Shown here one piece after another: positions 24,376-32,858 of a DNA stretch of 64,000 nucleotides (the stretch's first letter is position 1; every line of letters starts with the position of its first letter). The notes below the pieces were generated by a model. The model did not search any database, had not been told where the DNA came from, and saw only the letters and a program-made list of their open reading frames with translations. The position numbers and the translations under genes were made by a program. This DNA is from Trueperaceae bacterium (GTDB taxonomy: Bacteria > Deinococcota > Deinococci > Deinococcales > Trueperaceae). The stretch covers positions 62,001-126,000 of the forward strand of contig DASVCN010000027.1 of NCBI GenBank assembly GCA_036381595.1, read 5' to 3'.

Positions 24376-27335
24376 CGGGCGCCGACCGGCTCGCCCCGCT
24401 CGTTCCCCGCGTCCTCCGCCGCCTTGCGGGCACGGCCGAAGGCCATCCTGAGTTTGAACATGCCCTTCTTGTGCAGCGCCCTGACGTCCTCCTCCGACAG
24501 GCCGAGGGTATCGGCGACCTCTGCCACCTCCTGCTCGGGTCCGTCCATCCCCTCGAGCCGCCGGACCACCTGGGCCGTGTCGGCCTCTAGCTCGTCCAGG
24601 TGCCTCTTCAGTTCGGCCGGCGTGGCCTTCGGCCCGCTCGACTTCTTGGCGCTCTTGCTGGCGCCTTTCCTGCCACCCGTCTTCTTCTTGCCGCCAGCGC
24701 TCTTCGAACGGCCGCCCCGCTTCTTCCCGCCGCCCTCCTGGGCCAGCTTGGCTTCACGCGCGGCCAGCAGTTCGAGCGCTTCGTCGAGGGTAAGGCCTTC
24801 GGGGTCCTGACCCTTGCTCAGCGAGGCGTTGGTCTTGCCATGCTTCACGTAGGGGCCGTAACGGCCCGAGTAGAGGCCGACCTCCTCACCCGTCTCCGGG
24901 TGCTTGCCCAACACCTTGAGCGGTTCGTTGCGCCCGCGTTTCTTCGCCAGCAGCTCCAGGGCCCGGTCGAGGCCCACCTCGAGCACGTCGTCCTCGGGCC
25001 TCAGCGAGGCGAATTTACGGCCGTGCTTCACGTACGGTCCGTAGGGGCCGATGCTCGCTTCGATGGGTTCACCCGTTTCGGGGTGGGTGCCCACCTCGCG
25101 CGGCAGCGAGAGGAGCCTGGCTGCCAGTTCAGGACCCACCTCGCCTGGGTCGACGCCACGTGGGATCGAGATCCGCTTCGGCTTCCCGCCGTCCGGGGCC
25201 TCCTCGCCCAACTGGAGGTAGGGTCCGTAGCGCCCGCGCTTGAGCAGCATCGGGGTATCGGTGCCCGGGAACTCGCCCAGAACCAGGTCCCCTTTGTTCC
25301 CCTCGACCAGCATGCGCTCGAGGTCGTCCCGGGTCAGGTCGGCGGGGGCCACGTCTTCAGGTATCGACGCGGTCGCCCGCTCGCCTTCGATCTCGCCCTC
25401 GACGTAGGGCCCGAAGCGTCCCACCCGCACCACGTAAGGGTCCCACTTCTCCGAGCGGATGGTGGAGATCTCGCGAGCGTCGATCTTCTCGAGGCCGCCC
25501 TGGACCCGCGACTCGATACCCTCCTCGCCCTGGTAGAAGTCCTTCAGGTAGGGGGTGGCGTCTATCAGGCCCGCCGCGATGTCGTCCAGAGCCTGTTCCA
25601 TGTTCGCTGTGAACTCGGTGTCTACCAGTTGACGGAACTGGTGCTCGAGCAGGTTGTTGGTGGCGAACGCCGTGAAGGTGGGAATCAGTTGACTGCCGCC
25701 CTTGCGCGCGTAGCCGCGGTTGATGACGGTGTCGATGATGGAGGCGTAGGTGGAGGGACGGCCGATCCCCTCGCTCTCGAGCAGTTTCACCAGTGACGCC
25801 TCGGTGAACCTGGCGGGAGGCTTGGTCTCGTGGCCCGTGGCTTCCACGCCGAAGCAGTCGAGGTCGTCGCCTTCCGACAGTGGCGGAAGCGGCTGCTCGC
25901 GCTCCTCGAGGGCGGCGTCGGGATCGTCGCTACCCTCGACGTAGGCGCGGAAGAAACCGGGGAAGACGGTGGTGCGGCCGCTCGCCCTGAAGGTCGCGGT
26001 CTCGCCGCCTGACAGTTGGGCTTCGATGGTGGCGGTGACGAACTTGAGGCGGGCTTCTGCCATCTGGCAGGCGACGGTGCGTTTCCAGATGAGTTCGTAG
26101 AGCTGCTTGTCGCGGCCCGACAGCTGGAGCGCATCGGCGGTGCGCATCTCGCCACCGGCGGGGCGGATGGCCTCGTGGGCCTCCTGCGCGCTCTTCGACT
26201 TGGTGGAGTACTGCCGGGGCTGATCGCTCAGGTACTCCTTGCCGTAGAGCGACTCGATCGCCCGGCGACTCCCTGTGATCGCCTCCCGTGAGAGGTTGGT
26301 CGAGTCGGTGCGCATGTATGTTATGTAGCCGTTCTCGTAGAGGCCCTGGGCGATGCGCATGGTGTCGCGAGCCGAGAGGCCCAGCTTGCGGCTGGCCTCC
26401 TGCTGCAGTGTCGAGGTGGTGAATGGCGGAGCAGGGGAGCGCTTGGCCGACCGCTCTTCGACCTTGCCGACGGTGAACGGCGCGTCCTTCGCTCGAGCTG
26501 CGATCTGCCGGGCCCTGTCCTCGGCCAGGAGCAGCACGTCGCGACCCGCCTGCAGACCGTCTTTCAGCTTGCCGCTCTCGGGATCGAAGTCCCGTCCGCT
26601 GGCGATCCTCACGCCGTCGTGGTGGGTGAGGACGGCGTCGAACCTGGAGTTGACCTGACCGCTGGTTACCGCCGGTGTCGCGGCGGCGGGCGCGAGGGCC
26701 GCCTTCAGGTCCCAGTAGCTGGCTGGGACGAAGCGAAGGCGCTCCTGCTCGCGCAGGACCATCAGCCTCACTGCGACGCTCTGCACGCGGCCGGCCGAGA
26801 GCTTGGGAGCGATCTTCTTCCAGAGGAGTGGGGAGATCGAGTAACCGACGAGGCGGTCGAGGACTCTCCGGGTCTCCTGGGCATCTACGAGGTGGCGGTC
26901 GATGTTGCGGGTCTCTTCGAGCGCGTTGAGTATGGCGTCGGCGGTGATCTCGTGGAAGACCATCCGCTTCACCGGGACCTTGGGGTCGAGCAGTTCGACG
27001 AGGTGCCAGCCTATCGATTCGCCCTCGCGATCCTCGTCAGTCGCGATGTAGAGTTCGCTGGCGTCCTTGAGCGCCTTCTTGAGCTGGCTCACGACCTGCT
27101 TCTTGCGCGGCGAGACGACGTAGAGCGGCTCGAAGCCGTCGTCGATCCTCACGCCCAGCCTGGCCCACGGCTTGCTCTTGAGCTCCTCAGGTATCTCCGC
27201 GGCGTTGGCCGGGAGGTCGCGAACGTGACCCATGCTGGCTTCGACCTGGTACTCGCCAGGCAGGAAACGCCGAATCGTTCGTGCCTTGGTGGGCGATTCG
27301 ACGATGACTAGCTTCTTCGGTGTTGCCTTGCTCAC
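24372..27335 (-). CDS. topA: DNA topoisomerase I
   Basis: A 987-residue type IA topoisomerase that relaxes negative supercoils. The N-terminal Toprim domain has VIVESPTKA and ATDEDREGE; the catalytic Tyr is in [11 protein letters not shown] near 330. After the core come repeated C-terminal topoisomerase modules (GRYGPY occurs several times) instead of zinc fingers, then a Lys/Gly-rich tail and a helical acidic-basic end of about 90 residues. GTG 27335 follows GAGGGG by eight bases and a near-ideal promoter lies upstream. Longer than the usual 750-900 residues because of the tail. Confidence 0.95.
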   Translation of the reverse strand: MSKATPKKLVIVESPTKARTIRRFLPGEYQVEASMGHVRDLPANAAEIPEELKSKPWARLGVRIDDGFEPLYVVSPRKKQVVSQLKKALKDASELYIATDEDREGESIGWHLVELLDPKVPVKRMVFHEITADAILNALEETRNIDRHLVDAQETRRVLDRLVGYSISPLLWKKIAPKLSAGRVQSVAVRLMVLREQERLRFVPASYWDLKAALAPAAATPAVTSGQVNSRFDAVLTHHDGVRIASGRDFDPESGKLKDGLQAGRDVLLLAEDRARQIAARAKDAPFTVGKVEERSAKRSPAPPFTTSTLQQEASRKLGLSARDTMRIAQGLYENGYITYMRTDSTNLSREAITGSRRAIESLYGKEYLSDQPRQYSTKSKSAQEAHEAIRPAGGEMRTADALQLSGRDKQLYELIWKRTVACQMAEARLKFVTATIEAQLSGGETATFRASGRTTVFPGFFRAYVEGSDDPDAALEEREQPLPPLSEGDDLDCFGVEATGHETKPPARFTEASLVKLLESEGIGRPSTYASIIDTVINRGYARKGGSQLIPTFTAFATNNLLEHQFRQLVDTEFTANMEQALDDIAAGLIDATPYLKDFYQGEEGIESRVQGGLEKIDAREISTIRSEKWDPYVVRVGRFGPYVEGEIEGERATASIPEDVAPADLTRDDLERMLVEGNKGDLVLGEFPGTDTPMLLKRGRYGPYLQLGEEAPDGGKPKRISIPRGVDPGEVGPELAARLLSLPREVGTHPETGEPIEASIGPYGPYVKHGRKFASLRPEDDVLEVGLDRALELLAKKRGRNEPLKVLGKHPETGEEVGLYSGRYGPYVKHGKTNASLSKGQDPEGLTLDEALELLAAREAKLAQEGGGKKRGGRSKSAGGKKKTGGRKGASKSAKKSSGPKATPAELKRHLDELEADTAQVVRRLEGMDGPEQEVAEVADTLGLSEEDVRALHKKGMFKLRMAFGRARKAAEDAGNERGEPVGAR

Positions 27336-27363
27336 TTAGCATCCCCTCGGAAAACGCCGGGCC

Positions 27364-27391
27364 ATTATAAGGACGCATCCGACCATGTCAA
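27364..27391 (-). promoter_or_regulatory. Consensus sigma-70-type promoter of topA
   Basis: TTGACA (27391-27386) and TATAAT (27369-27364) on the minus strand are both perfect matches, 16 bases apart. The leader is about 20-25 bases with its own ribosome site. This is the best housekeeping promoter I see in the window and contrasts with the -35-less boxes at leaderless genes. Confidence 0.85.
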
Positions 27392-27476
27392 GAATCGCGC
27401 GACAGAGAAAATTGCCACCCGGCTCGGACCGAAGTGACCGGGCAGGACCACGGGTGGACGTGCCCCGGACGTCGAT

Positions 27477-28073
27477 CTAGACCGGCCGGCGGTGGCTTAT
27501 CGCCCTGCCGAGGGTAACCTCGTCGGCGTATTCGAGGTCGCCGCCCATCGGCAGGCCGTAGGCGATACGGGAGACGCTGATTCCCTTCTCGACCAGCGCT
27601 CTGGCGAGGTACATCGCGGTCGCCTCTCCTTCGACGGTCGTCGAGGTCGCCAGGATCACCTCCGGCGAAGCGGCCAGGCGCTCGAAGAGCCGGCCGATCG
27701 TCAACTGGTCGGGGCCGACCCCGTTCATCGGGGAGAGTGCCCCATGGAGTACGTGATAGAGGCCGCTGTACTCGCCGCTCCGCTCGATCGCCAGCAGATC
27801 GGCCGGCTGCTCGACCACACAGAGGAGGGCACGGTCGCGCGACGGGTCGCTGCACACCGAGCAGCGCTCGTCCCCGCGGGTCATGACGTTGAAGCACTCC
27901 GGGCAGCGGTCGAGTGTCAGTTTCGCTTCTGAGATCGCGCTGGCGAGAGCGAGCACCTCTTCCTCCGGACGGTTGAAGAGGTAGAAGGCAAGTCGCTGCG
28001 CGCTTTTCGGTCCAATTCCAGGTAGCCTGCCGAGCTCTCGGATCAGATTGATCAGCGTCGGCGGGAACTTCAG
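27477..28073 (-). CDS. recR: Recombination protein RecR (CTG start)
   Basis: A 198-residue RecR, partner of RecO in RecFOR repair. The helix-hairpin-helix LPGIGPKSAQRLAF is at 17-30, the zinc Cys are 57, 60, 71 and 74, and a Toprim domain follows with SGEYSGLYHVLHG and GVGP. No ATG, GTG or TTG occurs near the N-terminus in frame. CTG 28073, six bases after GGGAGG and overlapping the ybaB stop as CTGA, gives (M)KFPPTLINLIREL, which aligns end to end with Deinococcus RecR N-termini as I recall them. I regard the CTG start as likely. Confidence 0.92.
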   Translation of the reverse strand: MKFPPTLINLIRELGRLPGIGPKSAQRLAFYLFNRPEEEVLALASAISEAKLTLDRCPECFNVMTRGDERCSVCSDPSRDRALLCVVEQPADLLAIERSGEYSGLYHVLHGALSPMNGVGPDQLTIGRLFERLAASPEVILATSTTVEGEATAMYLARALVEKGISVSRIAYGLPMGGDLEYADEVTLGRAISHRRPV

Positions 28074-28390
28074 AACATGCCTCCCAGGCCGCCGAGGCCA
28101 CCCATGCCGCCCATCGCCTGACCCATCTCGCTCTCCTGGAGCTCCTTCGCCTTGCGCTGGGCGTCGGCCACGGCAGCCGTAACCAGGTCCTCGAGCATGT
28201 CCGCATCTTCTGGATCGATGACGCTCGGGTCTATCTTGACGGCGGTCACGGTGCCCTCGCCGTTGGCCGTGGCGACCACCATCCCGCCGCCCGCGCTCCC
28301 CTCCACGCTCATCCCGGCCAGCTTCTGCTGCGCCTCCTGCATCTTCTGCTGGGCCTTCTGAGCTTCCTTCATCAGCTTCTGGATGTTCAT
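28070..28390 (-). CDS. YbaB/EbfC nucleoid-associated protein
   Basis: A 106-residue member of the YbaB/EbfC family, dimeric DNA-binding proteins nearly always encoded between dnaX and recR, as here. The N-terminal helix MNIQKLMKEAQKAQQKMQEAQ is typical, followed by VKIDPSVIDPED, and the C-terminus is Gly/Met-rich. ATG 28390 lies nine bases after TAGACT, so its leader is at most a few bases. The stop overlaps the recR CTG. Confidence 0.92.
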   Translation of the reverse strand: MNIQKLMKEAQKAQQKMQEAQQKLAGMSVEGSAGGGMVVATANGEGTVTAVKIDPSVIDPEDADMLEDLVTAAVADAQRKAKELQESEMGQAMGGMGGLGGLGGMF

Positions 28391-28399
28391 ATCGCCGCC

Positions 28400-28405
28400 A
28401 GTCTA
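28400..28405 (-). promoter_or_regulatory. -10 box of ybaB-recR
   Basis: TAGACT on the minus strand, 9 bases before ATG 28390; leaderless or nearly so. Confidence 0.4.
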
Positions 28406-28492
28406 CATCGCGTTCCGGCCGTTCCGAGTTCTTCGCCGGAGCGCCGATCCGTCGCCTCACGGGGCCCGGCACCCTCGCCAACACGTCCTGCC

Positions 28493-28915
28493 CTACGAGT
28501 CCTCCTCGTCTTCTGCCGGGGCCTCGGCCGTCGCCGCGATGTCGTCTTCGTCGCCGGGCTCGTTGATCTCCTCGATCGAAACTATGCGGCCGGGGAACAG
28601 GGCCTGCACCACCTCGAAGGCAGGCTCGTCGATGCCCGGTTCCGACGTGTCGTCTTTCGGGAGCCTCGCCTCATCCGGAGCGGCGGAGACCTCCTCGCGT
28701 GGAGGCCGGTCGGGTTGGCGCCTCACCTGCCGCTGCTGGCCCCGCGAGGGCGGGTGCGGCTCCTGCGCCTCCTCCCAGAACCCCGGGGGGAGTTCCTCCT
28801 CGACGAACCGTTCACTGGACTCGTCCATCGCCGGTCGGCTGGCATCCGGCTCATCCTCGTCCTCTTTCTGTTCGGCTTCGTTCGGGACGTTCCCTTGGGG
28901 GCGTCCCGCTACGAC
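28493..28915 (-). CDS. dnaX: DnaX tau-type C-terminal extension in the -1 frame
   Basis: An open frame of 140 codons that begins where a -1 shift at the dnaX heptamer would enter it and has no in-frame stop until 28493. Its first in-frame ATG is only at 28828 and lacks a convincing ribosome site. The sequence is acidic and Pro-rich, then ends in a compact block (EVVQALFPGRIVSIEE) that looks like the tail of tau subunits, which contacts the polymerase alpha subunit. Joined to the first 537 DnaX residues it gives a 677-residue tau-like protein. An independent small gene is the alternative. Confidence 0.7.
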   Translation of the reverse strand, partial: VVAGRPQGNVPNEAEQKEDEDEPDASRPAMDESSERFVEEELPPGFWEEAQEPHPPSRGQQRQVRRQPDRPPREEVSAAPDEARLPKDDTSEPGIDEPAFEVVQALFPGRIVSIEEINEPGDEDDIAATAEAPAEDEEDS

Positions 28916-28935
28916 TTTTTTGGGTGCGCGCCTCC
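28883..28935 (-). promoter_or_regulatory. Candidate programmed -1 frameshift signal in dnaX
   Basis: In minus-strand order: GGAGG (28935-28931); nine bases; slippery A AAA AAG (28921-28915) in the zero frame; six bases containing the zero-frame TAG (28911-28909); then a perfect 7-bp hairpin CGGGACG/CGTCCCG (28908-28902 with 28889-28883) around a 12-base loop. Element types and spacings match the Escherichia coli dnaX signal. A transcript with one extra A from polymerase slippage would give the same frame. Confidence 0.75.
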
Positions 28936-30525
28936 GGGGCCCTCGATCGAAAGCCGGTAGCCGGGGCCCGCCACCTCCTCGATGAGGCTGGCCAGCTCCT
29001 CTTCGCGCTTCTTGAGCTCCGTGTAGTGGAACTTGTGCGTCTCAGAGTAGCGGATCACTACCTCGTTGCCCTCGACGCTCTCCCGGGCGGGCATGAGGAA
29101 CGCCTTGAGCTGGGGTCCGGCAGCGCTCCTGACGGCGTGCCAGTCGAACCTGCCGCCCGCTCGGCCGGCGCTCTCGTCGGATTTGTCCGACGATGCCGGG
29201 GCGCCCGCCTTTCTGCCTCCGGCCTTCGGCGTCGGGCCGCGGCCGGTCGGGTCGAAGGAGGGGAGGCCCTCCTCCTCATTCGACGTGGGCGAGTTCCCGG
29301 ATGCGACCTCAGTCTTCGCGGAGCGGGCGTTCCCGGTCGCGGTCGCACCCGCACCGGCATGCTTCGCTGGCGCCCGGTCGTCCGGAGTCGGGGGTGTCGA
29401 GGAAGTATGCCGCGCCCCTGTGGCTGCTCCCGCGACTGCTGCTTGGGCAGCCGTAGCCGCGACGTTTCCGGTAATCGCGTTGTAGCCCTTCAGAAGCGCC
29501 ACCTCGAGGCTGTAGAGGTCATCGCGGCGGATGAACCGGTCCTGCTCGTCGTCGAGGGCGTGGATGAGTCGCAGCAGCGCGGACCTCTCCAGGGGAAGGC
29601 GGAACTCGCCGGCAGGAGTGGGATCGTCGACGCCGAGGTCGGCCCGCAAGGCGTCGCGAAGGACGGTGCCCAGGTTGTCGGCCAGGCTGCGGGGGGCGAA
29701 GCCGTCCCGGTAGAGGGACTCGGCCTGCGTCATCACTGCTTCCAGGTCGCCTTGGGCCAACGCGGCCGCGAGCTGCTGCATGCGGTGGACGGGAGGCAGT
29801 CCCAGCGCCTCCTCTGCCGCCGCAAGGGTGATCGTGGCTCCCGGAGTGAGGAGCCGCTCGAGAAGCGATTCGGCGTCACGCATCGCGCCATCGGCCGCAC
29901 GCGCGAGGAGCGCCAACGCCTCCGGTTCGGCCTCGATCCCGTTCCCCGCCTCTGTGCAGAGCCGCTCGAGCTTGCCGAGGATCTCCGCTTCGGTATGCCG
30001 CCTGAAGCGGAAGTGCTGGCAGCGAGACAGCACCGTCGGAGGCAGCTTCTCCGGTTCCGTCGTGGCAAGCACGAATACCAGGCCGGGCGGTGGCTCTTCG
30101 AGCGTCTTGAGCAGAGCGTTGGCCGCCGCCTTGCTGAGCATATGCGCTTCGTCGAGGATCCAGACCCTGGTCCCGCCCCTCATCGAGGCGAGACTGGTCT
30201 TCTCACGCAGATCGCGAACGTCATCTACCGAATTGTTCGACGCGGCGTCGAGTTCTATCACGTCTGGATGGTGGCCCTCCCGCACCATCCGGCACCCGTC
30301 GCACTTGCCGCACGGCTTGGGCGAGGTCGCCTCGGCTTCACAGTTGAGCGCCATCGCCAGCAGCCTCGCGGTGGTCGTCTTGCCCACTCCCCGGGGGCCG
30401 GAGAACAGGTAGGCGTGACTGGGGCTGCCGCGCTCCAGGGCAGCCAGCAGCACGTCCTTCACGTGCTCCTGGCCCACTACTTCGGCGAAGGTAGCGGGGC
30501 GCGCGCGTTGATAGAGGGCTGCCAT
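28909..30525 (-). CDS. dnaX: DNA polymerase III clamp-loader subunit DnaX (zero-frame, gamma-like)
   Basis: A 538-residue zero-frame product. The clamp loader opens the sliding clamp and, as tau, holds two polymerases together. Walker A GPRGVGKT is at 43-50, zinc Cys at 62, 72, 75 and 78, DEAH at 125-128, and the SRC motif at 167-169; domain III follows, then a long Ala/Ser/Pro linker and a short folded end. It stops two codons after an A AAA AAG heptamer, so the zero frame makes the short form. ATG 30525 is seven bases after TACGAT, a leaderless layout; the longer upstream frame overlaps the patatin promoter. Confidence 0.93.
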   Translation of the reverse strand: MAALYQRARPATFAEVVGQEHVKDVLLAALERGSPSHAYLFSGPRGVGKTTTARLLAMALNCEAEATSPKPCGKCDGCRMVREGHHPDVIELDAASNNSVDDVRDLREKTSLASMRGGTRVWILDEAHMLSKAAANALLKTLEEPPPGLVFVLATTEPEKLPPTVLSRCQHFRFRRHTEAEILGKLERLCTEAGNGIEAEPEALALLARAADGAMRDAESLLERLLTPGATITLAAAEEALGLPPVHRMQQLAAALAQGDLEAVMTQAESLYRDGFAPRSLADNLGTVLRDALRADLGVDDPTPAGEFRLPLERSALLRLIHALDDEQDRFIRRDDLYSLEVALLKGYNAITGNVAATAAQAAVAGAATGARHTSSTPPTPDDRAPAKHAGAGATATGNARSAKTEVASGNSPTSNEEEGLPSFDPTGRGPTPKAGGRKAGAPASSDKSDESAGRAGGRFDWHAVRSAAGPQLKAFLMPARESVEGNEVVIRYSETHKFHYTELKKREEELASLIEEVAGPGYRLSIEGPGGAHPKKS

Positions 30526-30532
30526 CCGGCCA

Positions 30533-30538
30533 ATCGTA
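30533..30538 (-). promoter_or_regulatory. -10 box, leaderless start of dnaX
   Basis: TACGAT on the minus strand, 7 bases before ATG 30525. Confidence 0.45.
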
Positions 30539-30605
30539 CCACCAGGAAATTCTTGCTCCGGGCTTGTGGACGGCCATGAGATGCCGCAGTCGACGGGATT
30601 CCGGG

Positions 30606-30611
30606 TAACAT
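30606..30611 (+). promoter_or_regulatory. -10 box, leaderless start of the patatin gene
   Basis: TAACAT on the plus strand, 5 bases before ATG 30617; divergent from the dnaX box. Confidence 0.35.
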
Positions 30612-30616
30612 TGACC

Positions 30617-31510
30617 ATGGCGGCCGAATCTTCCGCCCACTCCCCGCTGGGACTCGCTCTGGGCGGGGGCACGGCCAGGGGCTTGGCGCACGTGGGTGCG
30701 TTGAAGGTGCTCGAGTCGAAGGGCCTGGCGCCCGATGTCATCGCCGGCACCTCGTACGGCGCGGTGATCGCTGCGCTCTACGCCATCGGCATGCCGGCCG
30801 TGGAGCTCGAAGACCTCGTTCGCCGCCAGAACATCCTCGAACTCTGGTCGACCGGCCTCGACTTCGGACTGCACCGTGGCAGCTTCATCCACGGCCGGCG
30901 ACTCGAACGGTGGCTCGACCGGAAAGTCTTCTTCGGCGCCACGTTCGCCGACTGCATGATGCCGCTCGCAGTCGCCTGCACCGACGTCGCTACCGGCGAA
31001 CTGCATGTTCTCCGCGAGGGGTCGCTGGCCAAGGCCGTGGTAGCGTCCTCGGCCCTGCCCGCCATCTTCGCACCGGTCGTGATAGACGGCCGCGTGCTCA
31101 TAGACGGCGGTTTCGTCGAAGCGGTACCTTTCCGCGCCCTGCAGACCCTGAATCCTCGAACGGTCATAGGCATCCACGCCGGCGTCGATCCGGAGAGTTC
31201 GGCCCTGGTTCGGATGCTGCGCCGCCTCGCGGCCTCACGGGTCGGAGTCGCCTGGGCACGGATGACCGACGGCCTGGTCCCGACCACCTCGCTACGAAGC
31301 CTCGCCCGCGGCATCTCCTGCGCCCTGGCCTCCTACTCGTGCGAGCAGAGGGTCCCGCCCGGAGCGATGCTCGTACGCGCCGATCCCCCGCTCAGCTGGT
31401 GGGACTTCCACAGGTCCCCGGAAGCGATTGCTGCCGGTGAAGCGGCGATGAGACGAGCGCTCGAGAAGTGGCCACTAAGCGCTTCCGCCACGCGCCAACC
31501 GAAGGCATGA
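30617..31510 (+). CDS. Patatin-like phospholipase
   Basis: A 297-residue patatin/RssA-type lipid acyl hydrolase. The oxyanion loop GGGTARGLAHVG, the nucleophile elbow GTSYG (Ser) near 42-46 and the catalytic Asp of DGGFVEAVP form the Ser-Asp dyad. There is no signal peptide, so it should act at the cytoplasmic membrane face. ATG 30617 is chosen over an upstream in-frame codon because TAACAT lies five bases ahead and homology begins there. A DUF815 ATPase gene follows after 43 bases. Confidence 0.85.
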   Translation: MAAESSAHSPLGLALGGGTARGLAHVGALKVLESKGLAPDVIAGTSYGAVIAALYAIGMPAVELEDLVRRQNILELWSTGLDFGLHRGSFIHGRRLERWLDRKVFFGATFADCMMPLAVACTDVATGELHVLREGSLAKAVVASSALPAIFAPVVIDGRVLIDGGFVEAVPFRALQTLNPRTVIGIHAGVDPESSALVRMLRRLAASRVGVAWARMTDGLVPTTSLRSLARGISCALASYSCEQRVPPGAMLVRADPPLSWWDFHRSPEAIAAGEAAMRRALEKWPLSASATRQPKA

Positions 31511-31553
31511 GCGGCAGCAGCGCACGGGTCGGCATGCCCGTCGGAAGGCCAGG

Positions 31554-32804
31554 GTGAGCCGGATCTACGTCTTCCGCAACCTCGCTGTACAGCCGTGGTG
31601 GCGAGCCCTTACGGCTCTCGAGAAGTCGTTGGAGGTGGGCCGGCAGCGGGGACCATCGCCCGCCTCCCGGGTCGCCCGGAGGGTCGAGGGCCGTTACGTC
31701 GACCTCGTCTCTGCCCTCATCTCGGGGGGACACGCCTCCCTGGCTCATGCCGCCGCACGGGCCCTCCTGGAGGGCGAACAGCTCCTGGCCAACGGCTCGG
31801 TCGGTCTTCCCACAGGGTTGCGGGCCGCTGCGCTCCTCGACCTGGAGCTCGTCCGGGATCTCATCGAGGAACCGTGGCAGGACCGGGCCGAGGCACGCTC
31901 CGGAGAGGAACTCCCGCCCCTCTGCGGGCTCGCCGGTGCACCGCCTCCCGGCTCCCTGCCCAGCGCGAGCGAAGTCGAGACCTGGGCTCGCAGGATCGGT
32001 GAAGAGACGCCGGAGGAGCTGCTGCCCGCACTGGTAGAGCGGTACCGCCGGGCAGGAACCGGAATTTTCGCCGGCTACCTGGCGTTCCACTGGCGCGGCG
32101 ACGAACTCGAGGGGATCGCCCGACCCGCTCGCGACCGGCACGAGGAGCTGGTCGCACTGGAGCCGCAACTCGAGCGGCTGACGGCCAACATCGAGCGTTT
32201 CCTGTCGGGCCGGCCGGCGCTCCATACTCTTCTCTACGGGCCGCGGGGCAGCGGCAAGTCGACGGCCGTGAGGGGCCTGCTGGGCCGCTACGCCGACCGC
32301 GGCCTCCGCCTCGTCGAGGTTCCTCGCGACAGCCTCGCCTCCCTCCCCCGGCTTGCCGCGCGGCTCGGCCAGGCGGCGCACCGGTTCGTGCTCTATGTCG
32401 ACGACCTCTCCTTCGAGAGCGGCGACGGCGGCTACCAGCCGCTCAAGACGCTTCTCGAGGGGAGCCTGAGCGAGCGACCGGGTAATGTCCTGCTGCTCGC
32501 TACCAGCAATCGTCGGCACCTGGTGAGGGAGAGCCTTAGCGACAGGCCGATGCCCGAGTCGGACGACGTGCACGGCTGGGACACGACCAACGAACGGTTG
32601 GCGCTGGCGGACCGCTTCGGCCTCACCATCACCTTCCCCGCCGCTGACCAGCGGAAGTACCTGACCATGGTGCGAGAGCTTGCGAGGATCAGCGGCGTAC
32701 GGTTGCCCGAGGGGCAGCTCGACGAGGCCGCGATCAGGTTCGCCGAGTGGGGGAACGGCTATTCAGGGCGAACCGCGCGCCAGTTCATCGATACTTTGGT
32801 GTGA
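31554..32804 (+). CDS. DUF815-family AAA+ ATPase
   Basis: A 416-residue ATPase of the DUF815 group. About 190 N-terminal residues are helical and not recognisable; then YGPRGSGKST (Walker A, near 226-235), YVDDLSFE (Walker B) and ATSNRRHLV (sensor 1) complete a AAA+ core. It also has the DUF815 region SDDVHGWDTTNERLALADRFGL. Function unknown. GTG 31554 follows GGAAGG. Its end carries the first of three 33-base repeats that continue beyond the stop. Confidence 0.8.
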   Translation: MSRIYVFRNLAVQPWWRALTALEKSLEVGRQRGPSPASRVARRVEGRYVDLVSALISGGHASLAHAAARALLEGEQLLANGSVGLPTGLRAAALLDLELVRDLIEEPWQDRAEARSGEELPPLCGLAGAPPPGSLPSASEVETWARRIGEETPEELLPALVERYRRAGTGIFAGYLAFHWRGDELEGIARPARDRHEELVALEPQLERLTANIERFLSGRPALHTLLYGPRGSGKSTAVRGLLGRYADRGLRLVEVPRDSLASLPRLAARLGQAAHRFVLYVDDLSFESGDGGYQPLKTLLEGSLSERPGNVLLLATSNRRHLVRESLSDRPMPESDDVHGWDTTNERLALADRFGLTITFPAADQRKYLTMVRELARISGVRLPEGQLDEAAIRFAEWGNGYSGRTARQFIDTLV

Positions 32805-32858
32805 TCCCGACCTCGGTTCATCGATCTCCCGGTGCGACCGCGCCGGTAGTTCATCGAT
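32783..32858 (+). repeat. Three GTTCATCGAT units at exact 33-base spacing
   Basis: GTTCATCGAT occurs at 32783-32792, 32816-32825 and 32849-32858, two exact 33-base steps; units 2 and 3 share a further TCTCC. Unit 1 is the last part of the DUF815 gene (encoding FID); in the same frame units 2 and 3 again read FID but are separated by stop codons. They look like a decayed tandem duplication of the gene's 3' end. Confidence 0.7.

Noticed and set aside
24600-25796. 398-codon plus-strand frame opposite topA
   Set aside because: Antisense shadow of topA with no family features.
28493-28828. Independent 111-codon gene between dnaX and ybaB
   Set aside because: No convincing ribosome site, and the frame continues without a stop back to the dnaX slippery heptamer, so I treat it as the tau extension.
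32783-32858. CRISPR-like array
   Set aside because: Only three ten-base repeats with 23-base gaps, the first inside a gene, and no cas genes.
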